Shown here piece by piece: positions 34,300 to 44,432 of a stretch of 64,000 nucleotides of DNA; within the stretch, counting starts at the first letter, position 1; the number at the start of each line of letters is the position of its first letter. This DNA comes from Acanthosepion esculentum (taxonomy: Eukaryota > Mollusca > Cephalopoda > Sepiida > Sepiidae). The position numbers were made by a program, and so were the translations under genes. Below the pieces are notes generated by a model. It did no database searches, was not told the origin of the DNA, and saw nothing but the letters and a program-made list of their open reading frames with translations. The DNA is taken from positions 23,724,162-23,788,161 of the forward strand of contig OZ038517.1 of assembly GCA_964036315.1 (NCBI GenBank). Direction: 5' to 3'.

Positions 34300-35110
34300 T
34301 TTTTCCAAAACGTATAGCTGGTAATATTATTTTTCAAAAACGTATAGCTGGTAATAATATTTTTCCAAAAACGTAGAGCTGGTAATAATATTTTTCCAAA
34401 AACGTAGAGCTGGTAATAATATTTTTCCAAAAACGTAGAGCTGGTAATAATATTTTTCCAAAAACGTAGAGCTGGTAATAATATTTTTCCAAAAACGTAG
34501 AGCTGGTAATAATATTTTTCCAAAAACGTAGAGCTGGTAATAATATTTTTCCAAAAACGTAGAGCTGGTAATAATATTTTTCCAAAAACGTAGAGCTGGT
34601 AATAATATTTTTCCAAAAACGTAGAGCTGGTAATAATATTTTTCCAAAAACGTAGAGCTGGTAATAATATTTTTCCAAAAACGTAGAGCTGGTAATAATA
34701 TTTTTCCAAAAACGTAGAGCTGGTAATAATATTTTTCCAAAAACGTAGAGCTGGTAATAATATTTTTCCAAAAACGTAGAGCTGGTAATAATATTTTTCC
34801 AAAAACGTAGAGCTGGTAATAATATTTTTCCAAAAACGTAGAGCTGGTAATAATATTTTTCCAAAAACGTAGAGCTGGTAATAATATTTTTCCAAAAACG
34901 TAGAGCTGGTAATAATATTTTTCCAAAAACGTAGAGCTGGTAATAATATTTTTCCAAAAACGTAGAGCTGGTAATAATATTTTTCCAAAAACGTAGAGCT
35001 GGTAATAATATTTTTCCAAAAACGTAGAGCTGGTAATAATATTTTTCCAAAAACGTAGAGCTGGTAATAATATTTTTCCAAAAACGTAGAGCTAGTAATA
35101 ATATTTTTTC
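34300..35110. repeat. 31-bp minisatellite, about 26 units
   Basis: Units of CCAAAAACGTAGAGCTGGTAATAATATTTTT written in two parts: CCAAAAACGTAGAGC and TGGTAATAATATTTTT. Inner units look identical; only the edge units differ (CGTATAGC, CTAGTAATA). On the other strand the unit contains ACCAGCT and GGAAAAATATT, matching the degenerate internal units of the family E copy at 61020-61100. Since 31 is one more than a multiple of three, the 230-265-residue frames here are artefacts. Confidence 0.95.
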
Positions 35111-35203
35111 ATTTTCATTCTGGTCTTTTGTGATCTTTATAAAAAAGCAATTATTTTGTTGATAAAATTTAATTGCTTAGCTACTCAAATAAAGTTCAAA
35201 TAT

Positions 35204-35353
35204 GCGGATGTAGTTTGTCATCATACCCAGGACGCGGATGTAGTTTGTCGTCATACCCAGGACGCGGATGTAGTTTGTCGTCATACCCAGGACGCGGATG
35301 TAGTTTGTCGTCATACCCAGGACGCAGATGTAGTTTGTCGTCATACCCAGGAC
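35204..35353. repeat. 30-bp tandem repeat, five units
   Basis: The unit GCGGATGTAGTTTGTCG + TCATACCCAGGAC starts at 35204, 35234, 35264, 35294 and 35324. It is the reverse complement of the family E head. The copy at 60670 has a double head of the same kind. Confidence 0.95.
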
Positions 35354-35530
35354 ATGGTAAAAACATGGAAGTTCACTATTTGCCCATAGCTGGGACCCCA
35401 ACAGGTGCTACCACCCTGGGTCTGGGTGGACCTGGGAACACCAGCAATTAAGAGGTGGTTCCACGCTTCCTCAAAACCTCTTGATCAGAGGCCTTGCTGT
35501 TGGATGCAGTTTAACGTTGTACCCAGGACG

Positions 35531-35648
35531 AGTTGTTATGTTAATCTCTTATTGTGCCTAATATGATCTATAGTAAGAACAAATTTTCTATCTGCCACAA
35601 TTTTTATTACAGTATATTGTTATAATTGTTCCACTTTATTAGTTACTA
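35531..35648 (+). repeat. About 115-bp unit, right copy
   Basis: Direct repeat of 34115-34230, starting with the 12-bp duplication and ending CTTTATTAGTTACTAG. Together with the left copy it suggests that family E inserted at the junction of a pre-existing local duplication. Confidence 0.65.
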
Positions 35649-36142
35649 GCTTAAAAGCTGCCCTGTTTTCACTTTGCAAAATTATAGTTTTTAGTTACAG
35701 TTTAGATATATGGAAAAAAAAAGTCATCACTTAAAACTGATGTGCTCTTTGCTTATCTTGTGAGCATTTTGCCAATAAAGTGCCAAATCCACTTTCTATA
35801 AATAATCACTGTGCTTCATTATGTAATACACACACAGTTTTTCATAGCTGTCAAAATCTTGTTCTCTGTAAAAGTGTAGATATGATGGGTAACCATCGAA
35901 ACTTGGGGACAGAAAATCCTTTATCTAGCCAACCTGTTCAATCTCTCAATGGATTATTTTGAGTATTTAACTCTTTAATCTGTTCATTGACATGAATGGG
36001 GTCACACATCTTTGTAAGGTGTCAGTTTTGTGTCATGGATAAGATAACTAGTCAATAGTTCATTATTCCACACAATTTTATTTAAACTTATGGATATATT
36101 GCATTTACTAGCAAATTTATTTTATATATTTGAACACACTAC
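35649..36142. other. Unrecognised AT-rich sequence
   Basis: No gene was seen. TAGCTTAAAAGCTGCCCTG at about 35647 resembles the hairpin part of family D, but too little remains to annotate a copy. Confidence 0.4.
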
Positions 36143-36144
36143 AG

Positions 36145-37330
36145 GTATGCCTCACCCTACATCATTAATTGGTCCCAGAGGTCCTGACTTAGGTTAAAAA
36201 ACTTATTTTCTCTCTTTAATATTGATTTTGTTTTTCATATTCTTTCATACTTAGTAGTGATGTGCATCTTAGTGGCTTTATTGCCTTACTTTGAGTAAAA
36301 TGATTAAAAAAAATATTTGCAATATCTATGGTATTTCAGAACTGCAGAATATAATTGATCTGTTAGAGGCAATTCCCATTACCATTTCAGGAGAATCCAC
36401 ATTTAAGTTTGACACAAGGCCACAATTATGAGGTTACCCAGTAATATGTTTATATTAATTCTAAAATTAATTAAAGGTACACTTCACCCTATGTTGTTAA
36501 TTCGTTCAAGAGGTCATGACTTAAGTAAAAAAACAACTTAATTCAAAATAACCACACTATAAACTGCAAATAAGCACTCCCCATTGCATATTACAGTATT
36601 TATCATATGTACGGACAATATCCTGGATAAAATAATTTATCAGTGACATAGCCTTACACTTAGCATTAGCAATGAAAGAATGGTCTGGCAATTTTTTCCA
36701 ATATAATCCAGTTTCGTCAATGTTAGAAATCTGTTCAGGAAGAAACCCATTTTCTTCGATGATCTTAGCCAATGTTTTAGAGAAATCGGCTGCTGCTTAT
36801 TCATCAGCTGATGCACTTTCAACTTGCTTCTTTGTTCTTTAAATCTCATAAACCAGCCTTGAGTCGCTTTAAACTCAACATCTTTCTCGTCTGGGTATTT
36901 TTTTTTGTTTAGGTCTTCAAACAAAGACTATGCTTTTTCTTGAATGATTTCTTGACTAATAGCAGCACACTGATGATTCAGCCTATCAATCCAAAGAGAA
37001 AGAAGTTGTTCCATCTCTTCAAAGATTTTTCCTCTTTTCTTATTGATAACAGTATTCTTCATCTCTGGGGCATCAGATTTGATGTGTGCCAAAATCTTAT
37101 TCTTATTGTGAACAATTGTTGAGAGTTGTCTGACTCCATCCAAAAGATGGAGCAATTGATATAACCTTTCCACCTTTTTCATGGTGTTTCATAGAAAGTT
37201 TATCGTCCAGTGTTATAGCATGATGCTTCGCACTTACACTAATAATTTTCTTAGGAGCGATTGGGGCAAAATATAAAGTCGTAAATGAATGAGAAAAGGA
37301 GATAAGCATACGTATACCATGCATATGCCT
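36145..37330 (-). mobile_element. Tigger/pogo-type DNA transposon relic
   Basis: Minus-strand frames give the parts of a Tigger transposase in order. AKHHAITLDDKLSMKHHEKG with TTLNNC (about 37240-37140) is the N-terminal psq-type helix-turn-helix. LSLWIDRLNHQCAAISQ (about 36990) and FKATQGWFMRFKEQRSKLKV (about 36850) are the CENP-B-type DNA-binding domain. ISNIDETGLYWKKLPDHSFI (about 36730) contains the first catalytic Asp of the DDE domain. The protein then breaks off. Near the 3' end two similar terminal-like sequences, CAGGTATGCCTCACCCTACA (36144) and AGGTACACTTCACCCTATG (36476), suggest a repeated or re-inserted end. Several frameshifts; inactive. Confidence 0.85.
36206..36320 (+). mobile_element. 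LINE 3' UTR fragment in the Tigger relic
   Basis: GCATCTTAGTGGCTTTATTG followed by CC-TACTTTGAGTAAAATGATTAAAAAAAA matches the LINE terminus at 32240-32305. It sits just inside the first Tigger-like end. Confidence 0.55.
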
Positions 37331-37751
37331 AAACTAAATTGGATTTCAATTTCATGAGAACCATGAGTGGCGCTGCCGATGCCACCAAACAGATATTGGA
37401 ACTACCCTGTAAAACACCAATATTGAGCTCTTAAAGACTACTAAATAAGCCGGCAACATGTTTTCATATTTCGTTCTTTAGGATTTTTGCTGATTATATT
37501 AACATTTACTGTAAATGTACACATTTTAATATGATTTTATATACTTTTATTCTTGGTTATTGTACAGTAACATAATTTTATGTGCTTTTTACACTTTTCT
37601 AGTGATATTATGGCTTCAATATTTGTGTTGGACAGACATAAAGTTGAATGAAATAACTAGATTTTTATTTTTCCATATTTTTTGACAAACGACGTGTAAT
37701 CGTGAACGATGTAACCCAATGTATACCTGTAGTGTGTGTGAGATATATATA
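37331..37751. other. Unrecognised sequence without a gene
   Basis: Nothing was recognised upstream of the Tigger start. The overlapping minus-strand frames at 37616-38004 read through a microsatellite and family E and are not genes. Confidence 0.45.
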
Positions 37752-37762
37752 ATGTATGTATG

Positions 37763-37810
<48 letters not shown>

Positions 37811-37812
37811 TT
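37752..37812. repeat. (TATG)n(TA)n(GA)n compound microsatellite
   Basis: ATGTATGTATGTATG, then TA repeats to 37797, then GA repeats to about 37811. Confidence 0.9.
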
Positions 37813-37884
37813 TTGTGTAAAAAGACAATGAATAAAAAGGAAAAAACATTCCTCTGCCAATGCATTTTGTCTTCTGGTTAACCA

Positions 37885-38236
37885 TCCTGGGTATGATGAT
37901 AAACTGCATCCGGCAGCAAGGCTTCTGATCGAGAGGTGTTGAGGAGCATGGAACCACCTCTTAATTGCTGTTCTCAGGTTGTCCCTGACCTGGGGTGGGA
38001 GCACTTGTTAGGGTCTCAGCTATGGGCAAATAATTAACCCCATCAAACTCTGGTTAAAACATGAAAGTACAAACATTTTTTTCTAGGAAAAATACAAGGA
38101 ATACATTCTTATAGGAAAAACATTACCAGCAATACCTTTTTGTAACTAAAAAAAAAAAAAAGTTACTATTGCTCCCAAGAAAATTTAAACATTGGCATTA
38201 AATGACCCATAGCAGTTGATATGCCATTAAACAAAC
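37885..38236 (+). mobile_element. Family E composite retroposon, copy 4 (compact)
   Basis: This is the least rearranged copy. It has head TCCTGGGTATGATGATAAAC, GCAGCAAGGCTTCTGATCG, GGAACCACCTCTTAATTGCT, CACTTGTTAGGGTCTCAGC and GGGCAAATAATTAACCCC. Then come two or three TACCAGCAATA units, CTCCCAAGAAAATTTAAAC, and tail GACCCATAGCAGTTGATATG ending TTAAACAAAC. A likely imperfect target duplication flanks it: CTTCTGGTTAA before and CTTCTCTGATTAA after. Confidence 0.8.
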
Positions 38237-38249
38237 ACCTTCTCTGATT

Positions 38250-38840
38250 AATTTTATCAAGTCAGATGTCAGGATTTTATTTTGCAACAAGTATTTATAA
38301 ACAGAAGTAAAAAATGTCCTTAGTTTTTCAGAATATTTTAATCTTAAGAACACTCAGATGTTTAAGGCTAACTGAAAGTCAAGGTAAATTATGAAGAATG
38401 CTAAGTGATGTAATTTAATACCTAATAAACGAGAGTAAATGTCGTTGAATATTTTTTATTTAATTATTTATTTTAGTTTGAGATTAATGTATGTATTATA
38501 TATTTTAAATAATAGGTTTTACTTGAATTAAAAAAAATAAAAAATTATCCTGTATATTAGCTTGGGAAAGAGGGATTTCTTTTAGGAAGGGAAATATTTG
38601 AAAAAATCTGGGGTGCAGATTTATATTTTGAGAACATTTGATAGTGGGACTCTCGAGAATTTTCTGCCTAAGTTACTTTTTCTTTAAGGAGAAAGTAACT
38701 TGGTTATTAAAGTCTATTATTATTTTCCAGTCTAACCTGGAATTCTACTCGGTATTTATTTCACAAAATTAGTAGCAACAACTTTAGTTGTAATTTGTAA
38801 CTAAAATGTTGAGCTTTCATGGCTACGATAAAGCAAAATA
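38250..38840 (+). repeat. Dispersed family I, uninterrupted copy
   Basis: It shares order and sequence with 44990-46000. Early landmarks are AAGTATTTATA-ACA, AAGAACACTCAGATG and ACCTAATAAACGAGAGTAAA. Later ones are TTAGCTTGGGAAAG, CGAGAATTTTCTGCCTAA and CTTTAAGGAGAAAG. It is non-coding and unidentified. It directly follows family E copy 4. Confidence 0.6.
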
Positions 38841-39029
38841 ATTTATTCTCCACTAGCTTGGGAGGATTTCAGCTTTTATATAAATAAATATATGTTAGAT
38901 ATGTACAGGATGCTGTATAGTGTTAGAGACTCCTGAAAAATGTATAAAGTCAGTGTACAGTTTTAACACACATAAGCATTAATCTGTTAAATAGCACAAG
39001 AAAATCTCAATCAATATGGTTCCTTTTAG
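38841..39029. other. Unrecognised sequence
   Basis: Nothing was recognised between family I and the mariner-like fragment. Confidence 0.4.
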
Positions 39030-39400
39030 ACTTTGTCAGATTTCCAGGTAAGTCATTGATGGTGGCATGCAGTTTCCATGGGTATTTTGTTCCATATTCT
39101 CTTCAGTTTTGCAATCAGAGCTTCAATATAATAATGTGGTGTAGAAGAGGTTTCACTTTCAGGAACTATTCACTAACAATAGTCAAGAGCATTGATATCT
39201 GGTGATGGGAAGGCCATTCCTCCCAGGTGATGAAGCCAGGACGATTGTCTCCACACTTGGTGTGTGACATGAGCAGTATGACTCATCGCTCAGTCTTGTT
39301 GAAGTGTTCAATGTTCATCACCATAAGTGGCATTGCATCACAGCTTGAGTGCACCTTCCAAGATGTCCTCTATGTACACTTCCTTGTTGGTCTTGGTATA
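39030..39400 (-). mobile_element. Tc1/mariner-type transposase C-terminal fragment
   Basis: On the minus strand, SHTKCGDNRPGFITWEEWPS is followed by HHQISMLLTIVSE, a stop, then HHIIIEALIAKLKRIWNKIP and METACHH. The layout WPS-xx-(P)D/QIxxL followed by a helix ending KRIWNKIP is the end of a DDE transposase as seen in many invertebrate mariner relatives. There is no start, the catalytic residues upstream are gone and stops interrupt it. It adjoins the gypsy relic but is unrelated to it. Confidence 0.6.
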
Positions 39401-39959
39401 TTAAGCGTATGGCAGCAAGAGGAAGGAATCGTGATGATTAAAGTGAAACAACTTTTATTGTTCGTAAAGAGTATAGGAATGAAGAGTGTGTGTACACATA
39501 ATGTCGGGAGTTGAACCATTTTTTTTATGCCGGCATGGCTGGGGTCACAAGATACAGTTAGTGCATGTTTGGTTGATGGAAGTCACAGTTGTAGGTCGTC
39601 TTATCATTGGTAGATCTGCTGTTAGGAACTGGGGTAACCTCAGATTGGCGTAGTTGAGGTAGAGCTGTTCTGTGGAGCGATGTTACTGGGGTCTACTGTA
39701 AAGGTAGTATCTTGTAAATGAGTCTAGGTAGGCTGAGGTGACGGCAGGTTTTGGGAGGCCAGTTCTGTGGAATGGAGGTAGCTGTGTCGACTGCGAAGGG
39801 AGTGCCTTACAAGCGAGTTGAGGTAAAGATGTTCTGTAGAACGGAGGTAGCTGCATCGACTTCAAAGAGTGCTTTGTAAACAAGTAGGTCAAGGTAGGCT
39901 GGTAAACCAGCAGGTGTTGCCTGTTAATGAAGGCTTGTAGCTAGGAGGAATAGAGGTAA
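39401..39959. repeat. Degenerate tandem repeat region, possibly retrotransposon non-coding DNA
   Basis: From about 39650 to 39900 a unit of roughly 75-80 bp recurs about three times with divergence: GTTCTGTGGA-CGA/GGAGGTAG, GT(C/G)GACT, and GCTTTGTAAA or CTTACAAGCGAG. It lies directly downstream, in the minus-strand sense, of the gypsy gag-protease remnant. It could be untranslated element DNA. I see no clear LTR boundary. Confidence 0.45.
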
Positions 39960-41110
39960 AGATGTTGAGCCTAAATTGGATAGCCGATAGGTCAAGCCAG
40001 GAAGTGTTCCTATGTTTTGAGATTTGGTTTGAGTGTTAGTTCTGATGCATTTTTACTGTATGGACTTTTCCAATCTTTCCTGGATTCTGCTCTGTTAGGG
40101 TCATCTGTTTGTACTATGAGGTTGAATGTCACCAAGCCTAGTTTTTTGGATGTCTGTAACCCTATCATCATTGGTTGGTTTGTTTTTACCACATGGAATG
40201 TCATACTGGTGAATGTCTCTCACTCTAAGGAGACATGTACCTGTTTGTTTTATTGCATTACCCCCAAATACAAATAGATGTACTGGAGTCTATTCTAGTG
40301 GCACAGCCTGTAGTTTTCTGAATACCTTGAGTGGTAGGAAGTTGCTCATGGCTCCAGTATCAATTCGGGCATTTACCTCCACCTGTTTTGTTTCCCCACT
40401 CTGTTTTATGTATGTCTCTTTTGTATTATTAGGTAGTTCTCTTCTGTGTATGTCTTTTGTTTCCACCATGTGGACATACATGTCATCGGTGTATCTGTCA
40501 CCACTGCTGTTCTGTTGTGTCACTATATGTACATTCTCGTGCATCTTGACTTTCTTTTGGTATCAAGGTAACTTATCTCCATTTCTATTTTTTTTACTTG
40601 AGAGGTACATGAATGCAAAGTGGTCAATTTTTATGCACATTTTACACATTGTTGGGCCTTGTCCCACCTCGTCGACGATACCACAGTATTTGCATTTTCT
40701 CAGGCTTTTGTTTTTAATCATGTACCAGTTGTTTGGTCATAGCTTCATCTATTTCCACTACTTTTAGAACTGACGCAATTGTTAAATCCCTTCCTGCTAT
40801 CAGTAGAGCTTTTTGCATTGATTTGAGGTCTATTCCAGATATAAAGTGATCCACCAACAAGATCTCCTCAAATCCACAGTCATATTCACATAACTTTGTT
40901 ACTGGTGCATCTTGAAGAAGGCGTGTGCCAGCTCACTAGCCTCTTGTTGATATTTCATGAGTTTGTGTCAGAAGACTTGAAAGCTCTACCTGGGCTCTAC
41001 AATAGCATTAAATTTTTTTATCTAGCTTTCCACATTTCTCTCTTCATCTCCCTGAAAGACAAACACCTCACTGGTTTCCTGGCCTTTGTCCCCTGCCCAG
41101 ATTAATAAGC
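39960..41110 (-). mobile_element. Ty3/gypsy-type gag-protease relic
   Basis: Minus-strand reading gives, in order, a gag segment LLVDHFISGIDLKSMQKALL (about 40830), then a zinc-knuckle-like CKYCGIVDEVGQGP with CKMC and H (about 40690-40620). The retropepsin active site comes next, VEVNARIDTGAMSNFLPLKV (about 40350), with the catalytic D-T-G. Finally FHVVKTNQPMMIGLQTSKKL (about 40180) matches the region after the protease of Ty3/gypsy Pol. No reverse transcriptase, RNase H or integrase is found, so the element is truncated before RT. Frameshifts and stops are present. The 184-residue plus-strand frame at 40213-40767 is antisense to this. Confidence 0.8.
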
Positions 41111-41354
41111 AGTTGATTTTTACATCGTCATTTGCATCGCAAAGTGGCATGTTGAAATGTAACCTCACTTTTTCATGTGAATTTGTCTGTTTCCTTCCCT
41201 AGGTTGGGTCTATTTCAGTCAGTACTTGTTGGAACATGAGAGGTTGCCATGTTGAGATGTGAATGGGAAAAGGTTGAACAATTTTGAAAATAATGGTGGT
41301 AGGCACGTACATGCTGTTGTCATACACTTGTTTAAAGTATATTTAAGTCTTTTA

Positions 41355-41560
41355 CTCCTGATACCATGTTTTGTTTCTGGTTGCCTTGGGCATTGAGACA
41401 AGATGTTGAGCGAAACTAGACACATGTTTATTCTATGACTGTTAGCAATGGAAGAGGGTTAGTTATTATTAGCAACTAAGTTAATTGCTCCTTATTTCTG
41501 GAGAGTTCGATTAAGGGAGATTAATAGGTAATATACCACATCCAAGATCATTTCGACATA
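41355..41560 (-). mobile_element. Possible primer-binding site and LTR edge
   Basis: On the minus strand TGGTATCAGGAG (41366-41355) directly follows ...AAACA. This fits an LTR ending in CA followed by a tRNA primer-binding site beginning TGG, about 100 bp before a possible gag ATG near 41240. The other LTR is not visible, so this is weak. Confidence 0.3.
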
Positions 41561-41569
41561 GCATTTGCA

Positions 41570-42250
41570 TTGTTTTTTTTTCTGTTTTGTTTGGACTTTT
41601 TTTTTTGTTTTGTTTGTTTTCTGTTTTGTTTGTTTTCTGTTTTGTTTGTTTTCTGTTTTGTTTGTTTTCTGTTTTGTTTGTTTTCTGTTTTGTTTGTTTT
41701 CTGTTTTGTTTGTTTTCTGTTTTGTTTGTTTTCTGTTTTGTTTGTTTTCTGTTTTGTTTGTTTTCTGTTTTGTTTGTTTTCTGTTTTGTTTGTTTTCTGT
41801 TTTGTTTGTTTTTGTTTTCTGTTTTTGTTTTTGTTTTCTGTTTTTGTTTTTGTTTTTGTTTTTGTTTTCTGTTTTTGTTTTTTCTGTTTTTGTTTTTTCT
41901 GTTTTTTCTGTTTTTGTTTTTTCTGTTTTTGTTTTTTCTGTTGTTTTTTCTGTTTTTTCTGTTTTTTCTGTTTTTTCTGTTTTGTTTTTGTTTTTTCTGT
42001 TTTGTTTTTTCTGTTTTGTTTTTGTTTTTTCTGTTTTGTTTTTGTTTTTTCTGTTTTGTTTTTGTTTTTTCTGTTTTGTTTCTGTTGTTTCTGTTTTGTT
42101 TCTGTTGTTTCTGTTTTGTTTCTGTTTCTGTTTTGTTTCTGTTGTTTCTGTTTTGTTTCTGTTGTTTCTGTTTTGTTTCTGTTTTGTTTCTGTTTTTTGG
42201 GGGGGTGTTTGTTTTTTCTGTTTTTGTTTGCTTTTTTTCTGGTTTTTTTT
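41570..42250. repeat. G/T-rich minisatellite, 16-bp and shorter units
   Basis: From about 41600 to 41810 a 16-bp unit, TTTTCTGTTTTGTTTG, is repeated about 13 times. It then breaks into variants such as TTTTTGTTTTTTCTG, TTTTTTCTG and TTTCTGTTGTTTCTG to about 42190. The overlapping 226-281-residue Phe/Cys/Leu and Lys/Thr/Asn frames are repeat artefacts. Confidence 0.95.
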
Positions 42251-42748
42251 TTTTTTTTTCATTTTGAATGTTTTTTTCTATTATGTCTAATTTTTTTCTG
42301 TATTGTTTTTTTTTTCCTGTTCGTGTTTAGTTTCTTTGGGTGGGGGGTCTGTCTGTTTTGTTTTTTTTTGTTTTCTTTTTCTTTTTTTCAGTTTTGTTCT
42401 TTTTTTTTTATTTGAGTTATCTGTACTTTGTTTTTATTTTCAAATATTGAGTTTGAAACTTTTGACTGTTATGAATTGGGGGTAAAAAGCAAATCAGTAT
42501 GTGCTTTTTTTTATGAGTAGACCAGTTAAGTAGTACCATAGATTTGTTACTTTATTTTGTGATTGAATGAGTAAGAAAGGCTACTGAATCAATTGGCAAA
42601 AATGTTATGGCAAAAAATCCAAAAGTAAAAACAATTTTTCAAAGTGAAGAACCTAATTTAGCATGGATTGTTCATCTAAAGATAGTTCAAAAATAGTTTG
42701 GCCAAAATATGAAGAAAACAATAAAAAGTGAAGCAATCAAAATATTTT
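42251..42748. other. T-rich sequence without a gene
   Basis: T-runs continue from the array to about 42415; the remainder is AT-rich with nothing recognised. Confidence 0.5.
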
Positions 42749-43520
42749 TATAATGCAAATGTCAGTGTGTCACACTTTTCAATTTTACTCCTAGAGGCTG
42801 TAGCCCAACATATACCATATTGGAATCAGGTCAACTCTCTGTGGAAATTTAAAACATTCTGGACCCACAATACTGAAATCTGTAATTGTTTTTGATTTTT
42901 GTACAGGATTTTTTTTCTGATAAATCTTTTTGTACAATAACAAGTTTTATAACATGTAAAAAAATTTGGGAATAATCAAAATTAATTGCAAAATCCAGTG
43001 AAGGTCACTTATGAAATAAAAGCAATTGTTTGAACAGAAAGTAAGGACTTGTCTTTAATTCTTCTGCTACCACTTAATTTAATGTTGAAAGGTAAGCTTA
43101 AATATTAATGTAATACTTAACAGAAGCAATCAATTTTGAGTTCTTCTGTAGTTTATTGTTGCTGATCACATTTACTCCTCCCTACATATTGTGATAAAGG
43201 CCCAATCAAGAGCTCTCTGCAAAAGCTATCTCAGCTGCCTCCCAATAGGGCAGCTTTTATGCTAGTGTTTATATAGGCCCAGTCCTCATTTGCCTTTCTT
43301 GACAGAGTTCAAAAGTGTCTATGTGGCCTTGTGGGGATGTATTATCTCCCAATCACTACAATCTTGACCTTTTCAAATATAGTTTTGTTAGCTTTCCTGC
43401 ATAGCCTCCATGAATTTCATTTCTTTCCCCTTCTTACACTCATGCAAAAATCACACAGTGACCGTCTACCTTGAATGGCTCTCAGGCGTCATATTAGGTG
43501 AACATGTGTATGAAAAATAT
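42749..43520 (+). repeat. Dispersed family D, long copy 2
   Basis: Collinear with 24111-24870 over its whole length. It retains GGTAAGCTTAAATATTAATG, CCCAATAGGGCAGCTTTTA, TATGTGGCCTTGTGGGGATG and CTACAATCTTGACC. Its 3' end, CTACCTTGAATGGCTCTCAG then ATTAGGTGAACATG, matches the truncated copy at 5907-6110 and so defines a common 3' terminus. Confidence 0.75.
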
Positions 43521-44268
43521 ATTTTATATAATTTGTCATTTCTATAGAGCAAATGGTTGACCTTTATTGATTGAACTGAATTAGCATTAGTATTGAGTTG
43601 AAATTTATGTAAAGTTTCTCTTTTCAAATAGATTTTCAGGAAATGGGAAACTTCTCGAGTCCACTGTCATTGCTCTTTCTGATATTGATGGGAGTTTCCT
43701 TCCAAACCTTTTGTTCATGGTAGTGTCAAAAACCAACATTTTGATTCTATCGTTATTTTCCCTTGTTTAATGTGCAACCCATTTTTATTGCTGTGGGAAG
43801 TTTTCAAGTGATGTTTTTGTTATTTGGTAGATTTTTGTGATTTTGTAGCACTAGTATGAGATCCGATGAAGGGCAGTCCTCTTGATTACTTCCAGGATTC
43901 ATTCACTTGAAGCTATTTTTAATCATTGATCTGAGAAAATGGTTGTTATGTGGCTGATAGTTTTGACATTTCTGACATCCATATGAGAGTCTCATGTATG
44001 ACAAAGTGGAATTTTTTTTTGTGTGATGTGTTTCGTTCCTTAAGACTTTATTGGACTATCTTTATTTACATTTTTTTAAAAATTGTCAAAAATATTTTTA
44101 CAATTTAATATTCCTAGCTATTCACATTGATGTGCAAGTGTAATTGCATCAATGTAAACAAACTTAGCCTGAAGTCCAAAGGGATGAAATGTATCACAAG
44201 AAAGTATTTTCTACTTTATCATATCTTTCCTTAAACTGTTCATGATATATAAAAATTTCTATATTGTT

Positions 44269-44273
<5 letters not shown>
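43521..44273. other. Unrecognised sequence without a gene
   Basis: No open frame of note, exon signal or second copy was noticed. Confidence 0.45.
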
Positions 44274-44304
<31 letters not shown>

Positions 44305-44309
<5 letters not shown>

Positions 44310-44432
44310 AAACCTAATGAGCCAGACAAACCTACCAAGGTTGCACTTAGGCAGATCGTCAGGGCCAGCTGACCCTGACGATCTGCCTAAGTGCAACCTT
44401 GGTAGGTTTGTCTGGCTCATTAGGTTTGACTA
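44305..44432. repeat. Spacerless palindrome, 64-bp arms
   Basis: The centre is CAG|CTG at 44368/44369. Arms 44305-44368 and 44369-44432 pair with a single mismatch (44365/44372). Arm landmarks are AGTCAAACCTAATGAGCC, AAGGTTGCACTTAGGCAG and ATCGTCAGGG. It is preceded by (TA)n at 44274-44304. It is moderately GC-rich and has no other copy that I noticed. Confidence 0.95.

Larger units (their letters stand above)
34239..35530 (-). mobile_element. Family E composite retroposon, copy 3, with two expanded arrays
   Basis: In reverse orientation: tail (ATTTAACCAGCATATCGACC, 34251-34295), 31-bp array (34300-35110), a linker, 30-bp array (35204-35353), then body (GCCCATAGCTGGGACCC, GGTGGTTCCACGCTTCCTC) and head ending at 35530. 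The copy is bounded by the 12-bp duplication AGTTGTTATGTT. Both arrays are made of sequence that other copies carry once or a few times, so they expanded inside the element. Confidence 0.75.

Noticed and set aside
34284..35081. Tandem 31-bp units considered as a CRISPR array or repeat protein
   Set aside because: There are no unique spacers and no cas genes; the units are contiguous and belong to a retroposon in an animal genome.
40213..40767. 184-codon plus frame
   Set aside because: It is antisense to the Ty3/gypsy gag-protease relic, whose DTG and zinc-knuckle motifs read on the minus strand.
41492..42415. Overlapping Lys/Thr/Asn and Phe/Cys/Leu frames
   Set aside because: Products of the TTTTCTG/TTTG array.
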